From Mycolicibacterium helvum (GTDB taxonomy: Bacteria > Actinomycetota > Actinomycetes > Mycobacteriales > Mycobacteriaceae), in the NCBI RefSeq assembly GCF_010731895.1, contig NZ_AP022596.1:3162001-3226000 (forward strand): 64,000 bases of DNA, read 5' to 3'. The translations under genes were made by a program, and so were the position numbers. The notes below the pieces were generated by a model, which was given only the letters and a program-made list of their open reading frames with translations, did no database searches and was not told where the DNA came from. Below are positions 8,815-16,588 of this stretch, one piece after another (within the stretch, counting starts at the first letter, position 1; the number at the start of each line of letters is the position of its first letter).

Positions 8815-9990
8815 ATGCCCGAACCAGTCATTGTCGGCGCCGTCCGGACCGCAATAGGCCGGTCCTTCAAGGGGACGCTGGTCAACACTGCGCCCGAGAC
8901 GCTGCTCGGTGCCGTGCTCCCCGAGGTGGTTCGCCGCGCAGGCGTCGACCCCGCTGCCATCGATGACATCATCATTGCCGAATCGCATTACGGCGGCGGG
9001 GATCTCGCCCGCTACGTGGCGCTAGCCGTGGGCTTCGAGAACGCACCCGGCCAGGCGGTCAACCGGCACTGCGCGGGCAGCCTCACGGCCATCGGAAACG
9101 CGTCGGCACAGATCGGTTCCGGGATGGAGCGCGTGCTCATCGCCGGCGGTGTGCAGTCGCTGTCCATGACACCGCTGATGAGCCAGCGCATCCCCGGTCC
9201 GGAATTGACGTTCGAGGAGCGCTGGCTGCCGCCCATCCACGTCGAGACGCCGGATGCGCCGGCCCGCGACATGTCGATCACGGTCGGGTGGAACACCGCG
9301 CAGTCCTACGGGATCAGCCGTGAGGAGCTCGACGCCTGGGCCGCACGCAGTCACCAGCGCGCCGTCGCCGCGCAGGACGCCGGCAAGTTCCTCGACGAGA
9401 TCATCCCGCTCAAGGTCGAGCAGTTCGATGGCTCGGTCACCGAGTTCGCCGTCGACGAGCACCCGCGCCGCGACACCACAGCCGAGAAGCTCGCCGGCCT
9501 CAAGGTGCTGCATCCGGAGATCGAGGGCTTCTCGATCACCGCAGGTAACAGCAGCGGTACCAACGACGCGGCGGCCGCTGTCGCCCTGGCCGACCGCGAC
9601 TACGCGACGTCCAACGGGCTCGGCGTCCTGGCCACGGTGAAGGCGTGGGGAGCTGCGGGCGTGCCTGCGCGTGACACCGGGCTCGGCGCGGTTGCGGCCA
9701 TCGGCAAAGTACTCGACCGGGCCGGCCTCAAGCCGTCGGACGTGACGCTGTGGGAGATCAACGAGGCCTTCGCCTCGGTGCCGATCGCGGCCTGCAAGGA
9801 GTACGGCATCGACGAGGAGCTGGTGAACTTCTCGGGCAGCGGATGCAGCCTGGGCCACCCCATCGCGGCGTCGGGCGCCCGGATGATCACCACCCTGATC
9901 TACGAGCTGCGCCGTCGTGGCGGCGGCATCGGTGTCGCGGCGATGTGCGCCGGCGGCGGCCAGGGCGGTGCGGTCATCATCGAGGTCTAG
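8815..9990 (+). CDS. Acetyl-CoA acetyltransferase (thiolase)
   Basis: A 391-residue thiolase that cleaves 3-ketoacyl-CoA with CoA, or condenses two acyl-CoAs. All catalytic residues are in their classical places: nucleophile Cys86 (NRHCAGS), His348 (LGHPIAASG) and Cys378 (CAGGGQGG). The ATG at 8815 follows GAGGTGGAG; a GTG nine bases upstream is possible. It is the last gene of the rightward operon, and its TAG stop overlaps the stop of the converging TetR gene. It can provide the final chain-shortening step for the products of the neighbouring crotonases. Confidence 0.93.
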   Translation: MPEPVIVGAVRTAIGRSFKGTLVNTAPETLLGAVLPEVVRRAGVDPAAIDDIIIAESHYGGGDLARYVALAVGFENAPGQAVNRHCAGSLTAIGNASAQIGSGMERVLIAGGVQSLSMTPLMSQRIPGPELTFEERWLPPIHVETPDAPARDMSITVGWNTAQSYGISREELDAWAARSHQRAVAAQDAGKFLDEIIPLKVEQFDGSVTEFAVDEHPRRDTTAEKLAGLKVLHPEIEGFSITAGNSSGTNDAAAAVALADRDYATSNGLGVLATVKAWGAAGVPARDTGLGAVAAIGKVLDRAGLKPSDVTLWEINEAFASVPIAACKEYGIDEELVNFSGSGCSLGHPIAASGARMITTLIYELRRRGGGIGVAAMCAGGGQGGAVIIEV

Positions 9991-10724
9991 TTTTTGCGGC
10001 GAGCTTTGGTCGAGGGGGTCTTCTTACCCTCCTCGATCAGCTTGGCCGCGTGATCGAGGATGCACTCAAGACCGAACTCGAAGTTGCGCTCGTCGGCGGC
10101 ACCGATCCGGTGCCCCTCGGCGCTGACCCGGGCCAGCAGTGGCGTTCTGTCGGCGTTGCCGACGATCGCGTCCTCGAGCGGGTGCGCATCCTCGTTGGCA
10201 GCCACGTTCTTCTCGTAAAGCCGATGCAGCACAACAGAACCGCGCACGTGCACGGAGACCGCGGAGTAGGTGTCGAACGCGTCTTCGGTGGACAGCCCAG
10301 CCTCGACCAGGCTGGCGATCGCCTTCTCCACCTCAAGCTCACCCGCGCGGACAGCCCGCGCGCTGAGCGCCGAGCGGATCAGGATCAGGTCGCACAGGAT
10401 CGGACTGCCCATGAATGTCTTGCGCATCGCGCGCGCGTGATTGGCCAGGGTCTCCCGCCAGTCGGCGGCTTCGACATACGGCGTGGCGAACACGTACTCG
10501 CGCAGCGCCCGGTCGGTCATCGCGTTGAGCAGATCGTCCTTCTTGCGGAAATACCAGTAGATGCTGGTGACGCCGACGCCGAGGTGCTTGCCCAGCAGTG
10601 GCATGCTCAGGTTGTCGATCGACACCTGTTCGGCGAGTTCGAAGGCACCCGCGATGATGTCGTCGGGATTGATCGACCCACGCTCGCGCCGGGGGCGCTT
10701 GGTAGCGGTCGCTGGCTTGGCCAC
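9987..10724 (-). CDS. TetR family regulator, candidate master regulator of the cluster
   Basis: A 245-residue protein with an N-terminal TetR helix-turn-helix (about residues 20-65), including LGKHLGVGVTSIYWYFRKKD, and a C-terminal helical ligand domain. The reading frame stays open far upstream, but the GTG at 10724, preceded by GGAAGGTGG, is the credible start. One copy of the cluster palindrome lies about 100 bases upstream at 10826-10844. Six more lie at other promoters of the cluster, so it probably represses them until a catabolite or acyl-CoA binds. The tail (KTPSTKARRKN) is basic. Confidence 0.88.
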   Translation of the reverse strand: MAKPATATKRPRRERGSINPDDIIAGAFELAEQVSIDNLSMPLLGKHLGVGVTSIYWYFRKKDDLLNAMTDRALREYVFATPYVEAADWRETLANHARAMRKTFMGSPILCDLILIRSALSARAVRAGELEVEKAIASLVEAGLSTEDAFDTYSAVSVHVRGSVVLHRLYEKNVAANEDAHPLEDAIVGNADRTPLLARVSAEGHRIGAADERNFEFGLECILDHAAKLIEEGKKTPSTKARRKN

Positions 10725-10825
10725 TGAGGGTCCACCTTCCGTTTGAAGAACCGGTAGCGCGAAATCTACTCCGGCGTGGCGCTGTGGTCTGCGTCTCCGC
10801 TCCAGGACAGTTGGTCTATACCCAT

Positions 10826-10844
10826 TACTGTAAATCCTATAGTA
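10826..10844. promoter_or_regulatory. Candidate TetR-type operator (cluster motif, copy 2)
   Basis: TACTGTAA-ATC-CTATAGTA matches 14 of 16 arm positions. It sits between the TetR gene and the rightward crotonase remnant/SDR genes, so it could mediate autoregulation. Confidence 0.6.
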
Positions 10845-10886
10845 GGTTTTACCGATACCAGCGAATCGCACATAGAGGAGCACCGG

Positions 10887-11039
10887 GTGCCGGACGCAGT
10901 GCTGCGCGAACGCCAAGGCCGGATTCTGGTCATCACGATCAATCACCCCGAGGCCCACTATGCGGTCAATCGTGCTGTGGGCCAAGGACTTGCCTTCGCG
11001 TTTGCCAAGAAGCGCGCGCCGAATTGGATCGGGACGTAG
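10887..11039 (+). pseudogene. Internally deleted enoyl-CoA hydratase (crotonase) remnant
   Basis: An open frame of 50 codons with a good ribosome site (GAGGAG) and a GTG start. Its first 36 or so residues (for example GRILVITINHPEAHYAVNRA) are a normal crotonase N-terminus. Its last dozen (FAKKRAPNWIGT) are a normal crotonase C-terminus. About 200 residues between them, including both oxyanion-hole elements, are missing, and the junction is in frame. The product cannot be an active crotonase. The promoter upstream still carries a cluster operator, so the scrap may still be transcribed as a leader to the SDR gene. Confidence 0.8.
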
Positions 11040-11052
11040 GCCCGCACCGGCC

Positions 11053-11850
11053 GTGGACCTCGGACTCGGTAACGCTACCGCCGTCGTCGTCGGCGGTGGT
11101 CGCGGTATGGGGCTGGCCGCCGCCCGGTGCCTAGCCGACGACGGCGCCAGGATCGCGCTGATCGGCCGCACGGCGGCGGTGCTCGACGCGGCAGCCGAGG
11201 AGCTGGCCGGGCGCGGCAGCCCGGATGCCGTCGGCTTGGTGGCCGACACCGGGGATGGTGGCCAGGTGAGACGGGTGTTCGAGCAGATCGGCGACCGGTG
11301 GGGTGGTGAACTCAACATCCTCATCAACGCCGTCGGGCCAAGTGTGCAAGGCACTTTCGACGACCTGGGCGACGACCAGTGGCGCACGGCCTTCGATGAG
11401 GGTGCGATGGGCATGGTGCGCTGTGTGCGCGCGGCACTGCCCCTGCTGCGGGCCGCGGAGTGGGCGCGCATCGTCAACTTCTCTGCCCAGTCCACGCAGC
11501 GTCAGAGCGCGCGGTTGTCGGCCTATACCGCGGCCAAGGCGATGGTCACCAGTGTCTCCAAGAACCTGTCGCTGTTCCTTGCTCCCGACGAGATCCTGGT
11601 CAACGTCGTCTCACCGGGCAGCATCGCCTCGGAAGCGCTCACGGGCTGGGCCGAGTCTGTCGGCGTCGACGGATCCGACCCCTATGCGCTGATGGCCGCG
11701 ATCGACGAGCATTTCGGCCACCCGGCCCACCTGCCGCGAGCCGGACTGACCGAAGAGATCGGGCCCGTCGTCGCCTTCCTGGCGTCCAAGCGCAACTCGT
11801 ACATGACCGGAGCCAATATCAACGTCGACGGGGGTAGCGACTTCACCTGA
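11053..11850 (+). CDS. Short-chain dehydrogenase/reductase (SDR)
   Basis: A 265-residue NAD(P)-dependent oxidoreductase. The cofactor loop is GGGRGMG (about 13-19, with Gly for the usual Thr). NAVG follows, then catalytic Ser in NFSAQS and the YTAAK pair (Tyr-x3-Lys); the C-terminus has the typical YMTGANINVDGG. The GTG at 11053 is chosen because the SDR fold begins there; the frame upstream overlaps the crotonase remnant. Likely role: oxidation of a hydroxyacyl-CoA or alicyclic alcohol to a ketone. Substrate not determinable. Confidence 0.9.
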   Translation: MDLGLGNATAVVVGGGRGMGLAAARCLADDGARIALIGRTAAVLDAAAEELAGRGSPDAVGLVADTGDGGQVRRVFEQIGDRWGGELNILINAVGPSVQGTFDDLGDDQWRTAFDEGAMGMVRCVRAALPLLRAAEWARIVNFSAQSTQRQSARLSAYTAAKAMVTSVSKNLSLFLAPDEILVNVVSPGSIASEALTGWAESVGVDGSDPYALMAAIDEHFGHPAHLPRAGLTEEIGPVVAFLASKRNSYMTGANINVDGGSDFT

Positions 11851-11860
11851 GTGCGGAGCG

Positions 11861-11998
11861 GTCAAGCCCGCCGCGGGTCTGCGGGAAGTCCCCATCGGCG
11901 ACTATCCGCATTCGCGCCCGCCGCAGACCGAATTGCCCGCGGCTGGAAAGGCTCAGATCGAGAACGTTGACCAGCGGCTCGGCCTCCTCGAACACTGA
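11861..11998 (+). pseudogene. C-terminal coding remnant, possibly a dihydrodipicolinate-synthase-family enzyme
   Basis: The gap after the SDR gene contains a 45-codon open stretch ending in TGA with no start codon. It has protein-like composition, with the elements IGDYPHSRPPQTELPAAGKA and RLGLLEH. A proline-rich turn followed by a helix ending in GLL resembles the C-terminus of DHDPS/N-acetylneuraminate-lyase family aldolases. This assignment is from recollection of the family and is uncertain. With the crotonase remnant on the other side of the SDR gene, it suggests that this 1.2-kb stretch lost parts of two genes by deletion. Confidence 0.4.
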
Positions 11999-12011
11999 TT
12001 GCGGAAGGCGA

Positions 12012-12030
12012 TACCGATAGGTGTACAGTA
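12012..12030. promoter_or_regulatory. Candidate TetR-type operator (cluster motif, copy 3)
   Basis: TACCGATA-GGT-GTACAGTA matches 12 of 16 arm positions, the weakest of the seven copies. It lies 47 bases before the start of the six-gene operon beginning at 12077. Confidence 0.4.
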
Positions 12031-12076
12031 TGGACGCATTCGCATGTTGGCGCGCCATTCTTGGAGGTACCCCTAG

Positions 12077-12919
12077 GTGACCGACACCCACGCTGATGTC
12101 ACCGCGAATTCCGCTGCCGCCCAACCTGTTCTGTACGAGGTACGAGACAGCGGCGTCGCGGTCCTGACGTTCAACCGTCCCGAGCGGATGAACGGCTGGG
12201 GCGGTGGACTGGCAGCCGGGTTCTACGCGGGCATGGACGCGGCGGAGGCTGACCGGGGTGTCCGGGCGATTGTGGTGACCGGGTCGGGGCGCGCGTTCTG
12301 CGCCGGAGCCGATATGGGTGACCTGTCGTCGATCAGCTCGGCCAGCGTCGACAGTGCGGGCGAGGCCGACCTGACCGAGTTGGTGGGGCAGCGCCATCCG
12401 CTGTTCGTCACCACCGTGAGCAAGCCCGTCATCGCCGCGATCAACGGCGCCTGCGCCGGTATCGGGCTGACTCAGGCGCTGATGTGCGATATCCGATTCG
12501 CCGCGGCCGGGGCCAAGTTCACCACCTCCTTCGTGCGCCGCGGCCTGATCGCCGAATACGGCATCTCCTGGATCCTGCCGAAGGTCGTCGGCTGGGGCGC
12601 CGCGTTGGATCTGCTGATGAGCGGCCGGGTGTTCTACGCGGAGGAAGCCCTCGAACTCGGGATGGTCAAGGAAGTCGTCGCCCCCGACGAGTTGCTCGCG
12701 CGCGCAGTCGAATACGCCGAAGACATCGCAGCCAACTGCGCGCCGAACTCACTGGCCGTCATCAAGCGGCAGGTCTACGGCGACGCGCTGCGCGAGGCGG
12801 CCGACGCCAGCCAGCGCGCCGAGACCCTCATGCACGAATCCATGCAGCGCCCCGATTTTATCGAGGGCATCACCGCGTTCTTCGAGAAGCGGCCCCCGAA
12901 CTTCCCGCCACTGAGCTGA
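12077..12919 (+). CDS. Enoyl-CoA hydratase/isomerase family protein (crotonase fold)
   Basis: A 280-residue crotonase with a GTG start eight bases after GGAGGT. Motifs: VAVLTFNRPERMNGWGG, then GRAFCAGADMGDL (first oxyanion hole) and NGACAGIG (second). The catalytic Glu positions are replaced (GIGLTQA; FTTSFVRRG). The FTTSFVRRGLIAEYGISW segment is typical of a mycobacterial EchA subgroup of unknown reaction. It opens an operon with two amidohydrolases, an acyl-CoA synthetase and an acyl-CoA dehydrogenase pair, so it probably acts on their shared CoA intermediates. Confidence 0.88.
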   Translation: MTDTHADVTANSAAAQPVLYEVRDSGVAVLTFNRPERMNGWGGGLAAGFYAGMDAAEADRGVRAIVVTGSGRAFCAGADMGDLSSISSASVDSAGEADLTELVGQRHPLFVTTVSKPVIAAINGACAGIGLTQALMCDIRFAAAGAKFTTSFVRRGLIAEYGISWILPKVVGWGAALDLLMSGRVFYAEEALELGMVKEVVAPDELLARAVEYAEDIAANCAPNSLAVIKRQVYGDALREAADASQRAETLMHESMQRPDFIEGITAFFEKRPPNFPPLS

Positions 12920-12932
12920 GAGGACGACCCCG

Positions 12933-14141
12933 ATGACTTTGGATTACAGGGCGATTGACGTCGACAACCACTACTACGAGCCGACCGACTCGTTCACCCG
13001 GCATCTGCCCAAGGAGTTCAAGCGCCGCGGTGTACAGATGCTCACCGAGGGCAAGCGCACGTTCGCCGTCATGGGTGGGGTCATCAACCAGTTCATCCCG
13101 AACCCGACGTTCGACCCGATCATCGAGCCGGGCTGCCTGGACCTGTTGTTCCGCGGCGAGATCCCCGAAGGCGTCGATCCCGGATCGCTGATGAAAGTCG
13201 ACCGGTTGAGCGAACACCCCGAATACCAGCAGCGCGACGCCCGGGTGAAGATCCTCGATAAGCAGAACCTCGAAACCGTCTTCATGCTGCCGACATTCGC
13301 GTGCGGTGTCGAGGAAGCCCTCAAACACGATATCGAAGCGACGATGGCGTCGGTGCATGCCTTCAACCTGTGGCTCGACGAAGACTGGGGCTTCGATCGG
13401 CCCGACCACCGATTCCTGTCCGCACCCATCATCTCGTTGGCTGACCCGGATGCGGCGCTGGCCGAAGTCGAGTTCGTGCTGGACCGGGGCGCCAAGATCG
13501 TCTGTGTCCGGCCGGCGCCGGTGCCGGGCCGGGTCAAGCCGCGCTCATTGGGCGATCCGCTGCACGACCCGGTGTGGGCCCGGCTGGCCGAGGCCGGCGT
13601 TCCGGTGGTCTTCCACCTGTCCGACAGTGGCTACCTTGCCATTTCGGCGCTGTGGGGCGGCACGGGCACGTTCGAGGGATTCGGCAAGCGCGATCCGCTC
13701 GACAGTGTCCTGCTCGACGACCGCGCCATCCACGACTCGATGGCGTCGATGATCGTGCACCAGGTTTTCACCCGGCACCCCAAGCTGAAGGTGGCGAGCA
13801 TCGAGAACGGCTCGTACTTCGTGTACCGGTTGATCAAGCGATTGAAGAAGGCCGCCAATACCGCGCCCTACCACTTCAAGGAAGACCCGGTCGAGCAGTT
13901 GAAGAACAATGTCTGGATCGCCCCCTACTACGAGGACGACGTGATGCTGCTGGCCGACACCATCGGTGTGGACAAGATCCTGTTCGGCTCGGACTGGCCG
14001 CACGGCGAGGGGCTGGCCGACCCGATGGCGTTCACTGCCGACATTCCCCAGTTCCCCGAGTTCAGTGCAGTCGATACCCGAAAGGTCATGCGGGACAACG
14101 CGTTGAACCTGTTGGGCCGCTCGGTGTCGTCGGTGGCCTGA
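12933..14141 (+). CDS. Amidohydrolase family protein (amidohydrolase-2, ACMSD-like TIM barrel)
   Basis: A 402-residue metal-dependent TIM-barrel protein. The N-terminal strand reads DVDNHYYEP (about 9-17), the variant metal-binding entry of this family. A barrel strand carries VVFHLSD with the ligand His, and the C-terminal LFGSDWPHGEG gives the final Asp. Family members are hydrolases or non-oxidative decarboxylases of cyclic acids; in mycobacterial lipid clusters their reaction is usually unknown. A ribosome site GAGAGGACG precedes the ATG. It sits between a crotonase and an acyl-CoA synthetase and pairs with a second, shorter amidohydrolase at 15761. Confidence 0.85.
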   Translation: MTLDYRAIDVDNHYYEPTDSFTRHLPKEFKRRGVQMLTEGKRTFAVMGGVINQFIPNPTFDPIIEPGCLDLLFRGEIPEGVDPGSLMKVDRLSEHPEYQQRDARVKILDKQNLETVFMLPTFACGVEEALKHDIEATMASVHAFNLWLDEDWGFDRPDHRFLSAPIISLADPDAALAEVEFVLDRGAKIVCVRPAPVPGRVKPRSLGDPLHDPVWARLAEAGVPVVFHLSDSGYLAISALWGGTGTFEGFGKRDPLDSVLLDDRAIHDSMASMIVHQVFTRHPKLKVASIENGSYFVYRLIKRLKKAANTAPYHFKEDPVEQLKNNVWIAPYYEDDVMLLADTIGVDKILFGSDWPHGEGLADPMAFTADIPQFPEFSAVDTRKVMRDNALNLLGRSVSSVA

Positions 14142-14144
14142 GCG

Positions 14145-15764
14145 ATGCCCGAATGGACGATCGGCGCGGTGCTCGACGCCATCGCCGACGTCATCGGAGA
14201 CCGGACGATGACCATCTGTGGTGACCGCAGGAGCACCTACGCCGATGCGGCGGATCGCACGCGCCGGCTGGCGAACTTCCTGGCCGGCAAGGGCTTCGGG
14301 GCGCACCGTGAGCGGCACGAACTGCGGAACTGGGAGTGCGGCCAGGACCGCGTTGCGCTGATCATGCACAACGACCTGTATCCCGACATGGTGATCGGGT
14401 GTCTCAAGGCGCGCGTCGTGCCGGTCAACGTCAACCATCACTACACACCGCGCGAAGTCGCCGAACTGTTCGACTACGTCAAACCTCGCGGCGTGATCTA
14501 CCACCGCTCACTGGGCGCCACGTTCGCCGATGTGCTGCCACCCGACGGCGCCGAACTGCTGCTGTCGATCGACGATGGTAGTGACGCGGCGGAGCTTCCC
14601 GGTGCGACTCCCTTGGAAGATGCTCTGGCGCAAGGTGATCAGACCGCCGATATCACCCCGTCGCCGGACGATGTGCTGATGATCTGCACCGGCGGGACGA
14701 CGGGACGACCCAAAGGGGTGATGTGGCGGCAGGCCGACACCTACGCCATCTCGATGAACGGGGCCGACCACGCGTCGGTCAGTGAGATCCGCGCCAAGCT
14801 CGGCGCTCCAGGAGCGCCGTGGTTCGCGGTGTCGCCGTTGATGCATGCGGCCGGGATGTGGACCGCGTTCGCCGCCGTGCTCAACGGGCAGACCGTCGTG
14901 CTCTATGACTCACCGAAGTTCGACCCGCGCCGCGTGCTGTCCACCGCCCAGCGCGAGAAGGTCGGGATGATGACGATGGTCGGCGACGCCTACGCCGCCC
15001 CGCTCGTCGAGGAGTTGCAGCGCGGCGACTACGACCTGTCCTCGTTGTTCGCGTTGGCGACGGGGGGAGCGGCGACCAACCCCAAGCATCAGCACGCGTT
15101 GCTGGAGCTGCTGCCCAACATCATCCTGATCAACGGCTACGGGTCGTCGGAGACCGGCAATGTCGGGTTCGGCCGCAGCATGCGTGGAGACCACAGGGAC
15201 ACCTTCGAATTACGCGAGGGCGCACTGGTACTCGCTGAGGACTACAGCCGGTTCCTGGACGCCGGTGAGGACCAGGTCGGGTGGGTGGCTCGCGCCGGAC
15301 GGATCCCGCTGGGCTACTTCGACGACGAGGATGCCACCGGCAAGACGTTCCCCGAGGTCGACGGCGCGCGGGTGGTGATCTCCGGTGACCGTGGCTCGCT
15401 GGCCCCGGACGGAACACTGCGGCTCTTCGGACGGGACTCGCTGGTGGTCAACACCGGAGGAGAGAAGGTCTTCGTCGAAGAGGTCGAAGAGGTGCTGCGG
15501 GCCCATCCCGGCGTCGCCGACGCCCTGGTGGTGGGCCGTCCCAGTGAGCGTTGGGGGCAGGAAATCGTGGCAATAGTGGCCTTCGATTCACCGCATGATG
15601 ACGTCGCGCACGATGCTCTGCACGAACACTGCACCGCGCAGCTGGCCCGCTACAAGGCGCCTAAGGAGTTCATCGTCGTCGATCAGGTCAAACGCCTCGG
15701 TAACGGTAAGGCCGACTACCGGTGGGCCAAAGAAACTGCTGCCAGCAAGGTTTCGCTGTCATGA
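14145..15764 (+). CDS. Acyl-CoA synthetase (FadD-type)
   Basis: A 539-residue class I adenylate-forming enzyme with CTGGTTGRPKG (about residues 184-194) as phosphate loop, GYGSSETG as adenine motif, SGDRGSLAPDGTLRLFGR as hinge and a C-terminal lysine in LGNGKADY. Full length for FadD enzymes. It starts three bases after the amidohydrolase stop and overlaps the next amidohydrolase by ATGA. Flanking by two amidohydrolases suggests that it activates the acid they produce, or one they later process as a CoA ester. The second is less likely, because the family usually takes free acids. Confidence 0.92.
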   Translation: MPEWTIGAVLDAIADVIGDRTMTICGDRRSTYADAADRTRRLANFLAGKGFGAHRERHELRNWECGQDRVALIMHNDLYPDMVIGCLKARVVPVNVNHHYTPREVAELFDYVKPRGVIYHRSLGATFADVLPPDGAELLLSIDDGSDAAELPGATPLEDALAQGDQTADITPSPDDVLMICTGGTTGRPKGVMWRQADTYAISMNGADHASVSEIRAKLGAPGAPWFAVSPLMHAAGMWTAFAAVLNGQTVVLYDSPKFDPRRVLSTAQREKVGMMTMVGDAYAAPLVEELQRGDYDLSSLFALATGGAATNPKHQHALLELLPNIILINGYGSSETGNVGFGRSMRGDHRDTFELREGALVLAEDYSRFLDAGEDQVGWVARAGRIPLGYFDDEDATGKTFPEVDGARVVISGDRGSLAPDGTLRLFGRDSLVVNTGGEKVFVEEVEEVLRAHPGVADALVVGRPSERWGQEIVAIVAFDSPHDDVAHDALHEHCTAQLARYKAPKEFIVVDQVKRLGNGKADYRWAKETAASKVSLS

Positions 15765-16588
15765 CACGCAAGGTGATTGACGGACTGGTCAACGTCCACT
15801 TCGGTGAGGCCGAACAGCAGCCGACGTGGATGCTCAAGGTTCGCGACGACTACTTCAAGGGGCCGGCGTCGATGTTCGCCCCGGTGGACATGGCCGAACT
15901 GCTCGACGAGATGGACGCCCAGGGTGTGCAGAAGGCCGTCCTGATGGACAGCATCGCGAAGCCGCATATCACCGCGCGCAAGTTCGCCGAAGCGCGCCCG
16001 GACCGGTTCGCGTTGGCGATGGGTGGCTTCAATCTGCTCAAGCCGATGCCCACCTTGCGGGAGCTGACGGCGATCGCCGCCGACCTGCCGGTCGTGTATG
16101 CCGCTGTGGGGCCGAGCTTCTGGGGCGACGGCATGTACCCGCCGAGTGACGCCGTGTACTACCCGCTCTACACCAAGTGCGCCGAGCTGGACTTGCCGTT
16201 ATGTCTCAACACCGGGCTGCCCGGTCCACCGATCCCCGGCGAGGTGCAGAACCCGATCCACCTGGACCGGGTGTGCGTGCGATTTCCCGAACTACGGTTG
16301 TGCATGATCCACGGTGCCGATCCGTGGTGGGATGTCGCCATCCGGTTGATGATCAAGTACGAGAACCTGCGCCTGATGACCTCGGCGTGGTCGCCGAAGC
16401 GGCTGCCGGAGAGCCTGCTTCACTACATGCGCACCCGCGGGCCGAACAAGGTGATGTTCGCCTCGGACTGGCCGGTACTCAAGATGACGCGCGTCGTGCC
16501 GGAAGCCGAAGCACTGGACCTGCCACCCGACGTCCTCGACAACTACCTCTACAACAACGCTGACGAGTTCTTCTTCAGGGAGCGCTGA
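15761..16588 (+). CDS. Amidohydrolase family protein, short form (ACMSD-like)
   Basis: A 275-residue TIM-barrel amidohydrolase. Landmarks are DGLVNVHFGE at the N-terminus (variant metal entry with His), CMIHGADPWW (ligand His) and MFASDWPV (final Asp). It is about 130 residues shorter than the partner at 12933 and not closely similar, so the two probably catalyse different steps or form a hetero-complex. The ATG at 15761 overlaps the upstream stop (ATGA). Decarboxylase or hydrolase of a ring-derived acid is the family-based guess. Confidence 0.85.
   Translation: MTRKVIDGLVNVHFGEAEQQPTWMLKVRDDYFKGPASMFAPVDMAELLDEMDAQGVQKAVLMDSIAKPHITARKFAEARPDRFALAMGGFNLLKPMPTLRELTAIAADLPVVYAAVGPSFWGDGMYPPSDAVYYPLYTKCAELDLPLCLNTGLPGPPIPGEVQNPIHLDRVCVRFPELRLCMIHGADPWWDVAIRLMIKYENLRLMTSAWSPKRLPESLLHYMRTRGPNKVMFASDWPVLKMTRVVPEAEALDLPPDVLDNYLYNNADEFFFRER

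Noticed and set aside
10725-11495. Apparent N-terminal extension of the TetR gene at 9987-10724
   Set aside because: It would run antisense through the operator and the SDR gene; the GTG at 10724 has a ribosome site and precedes a normal TetR N-terminus.
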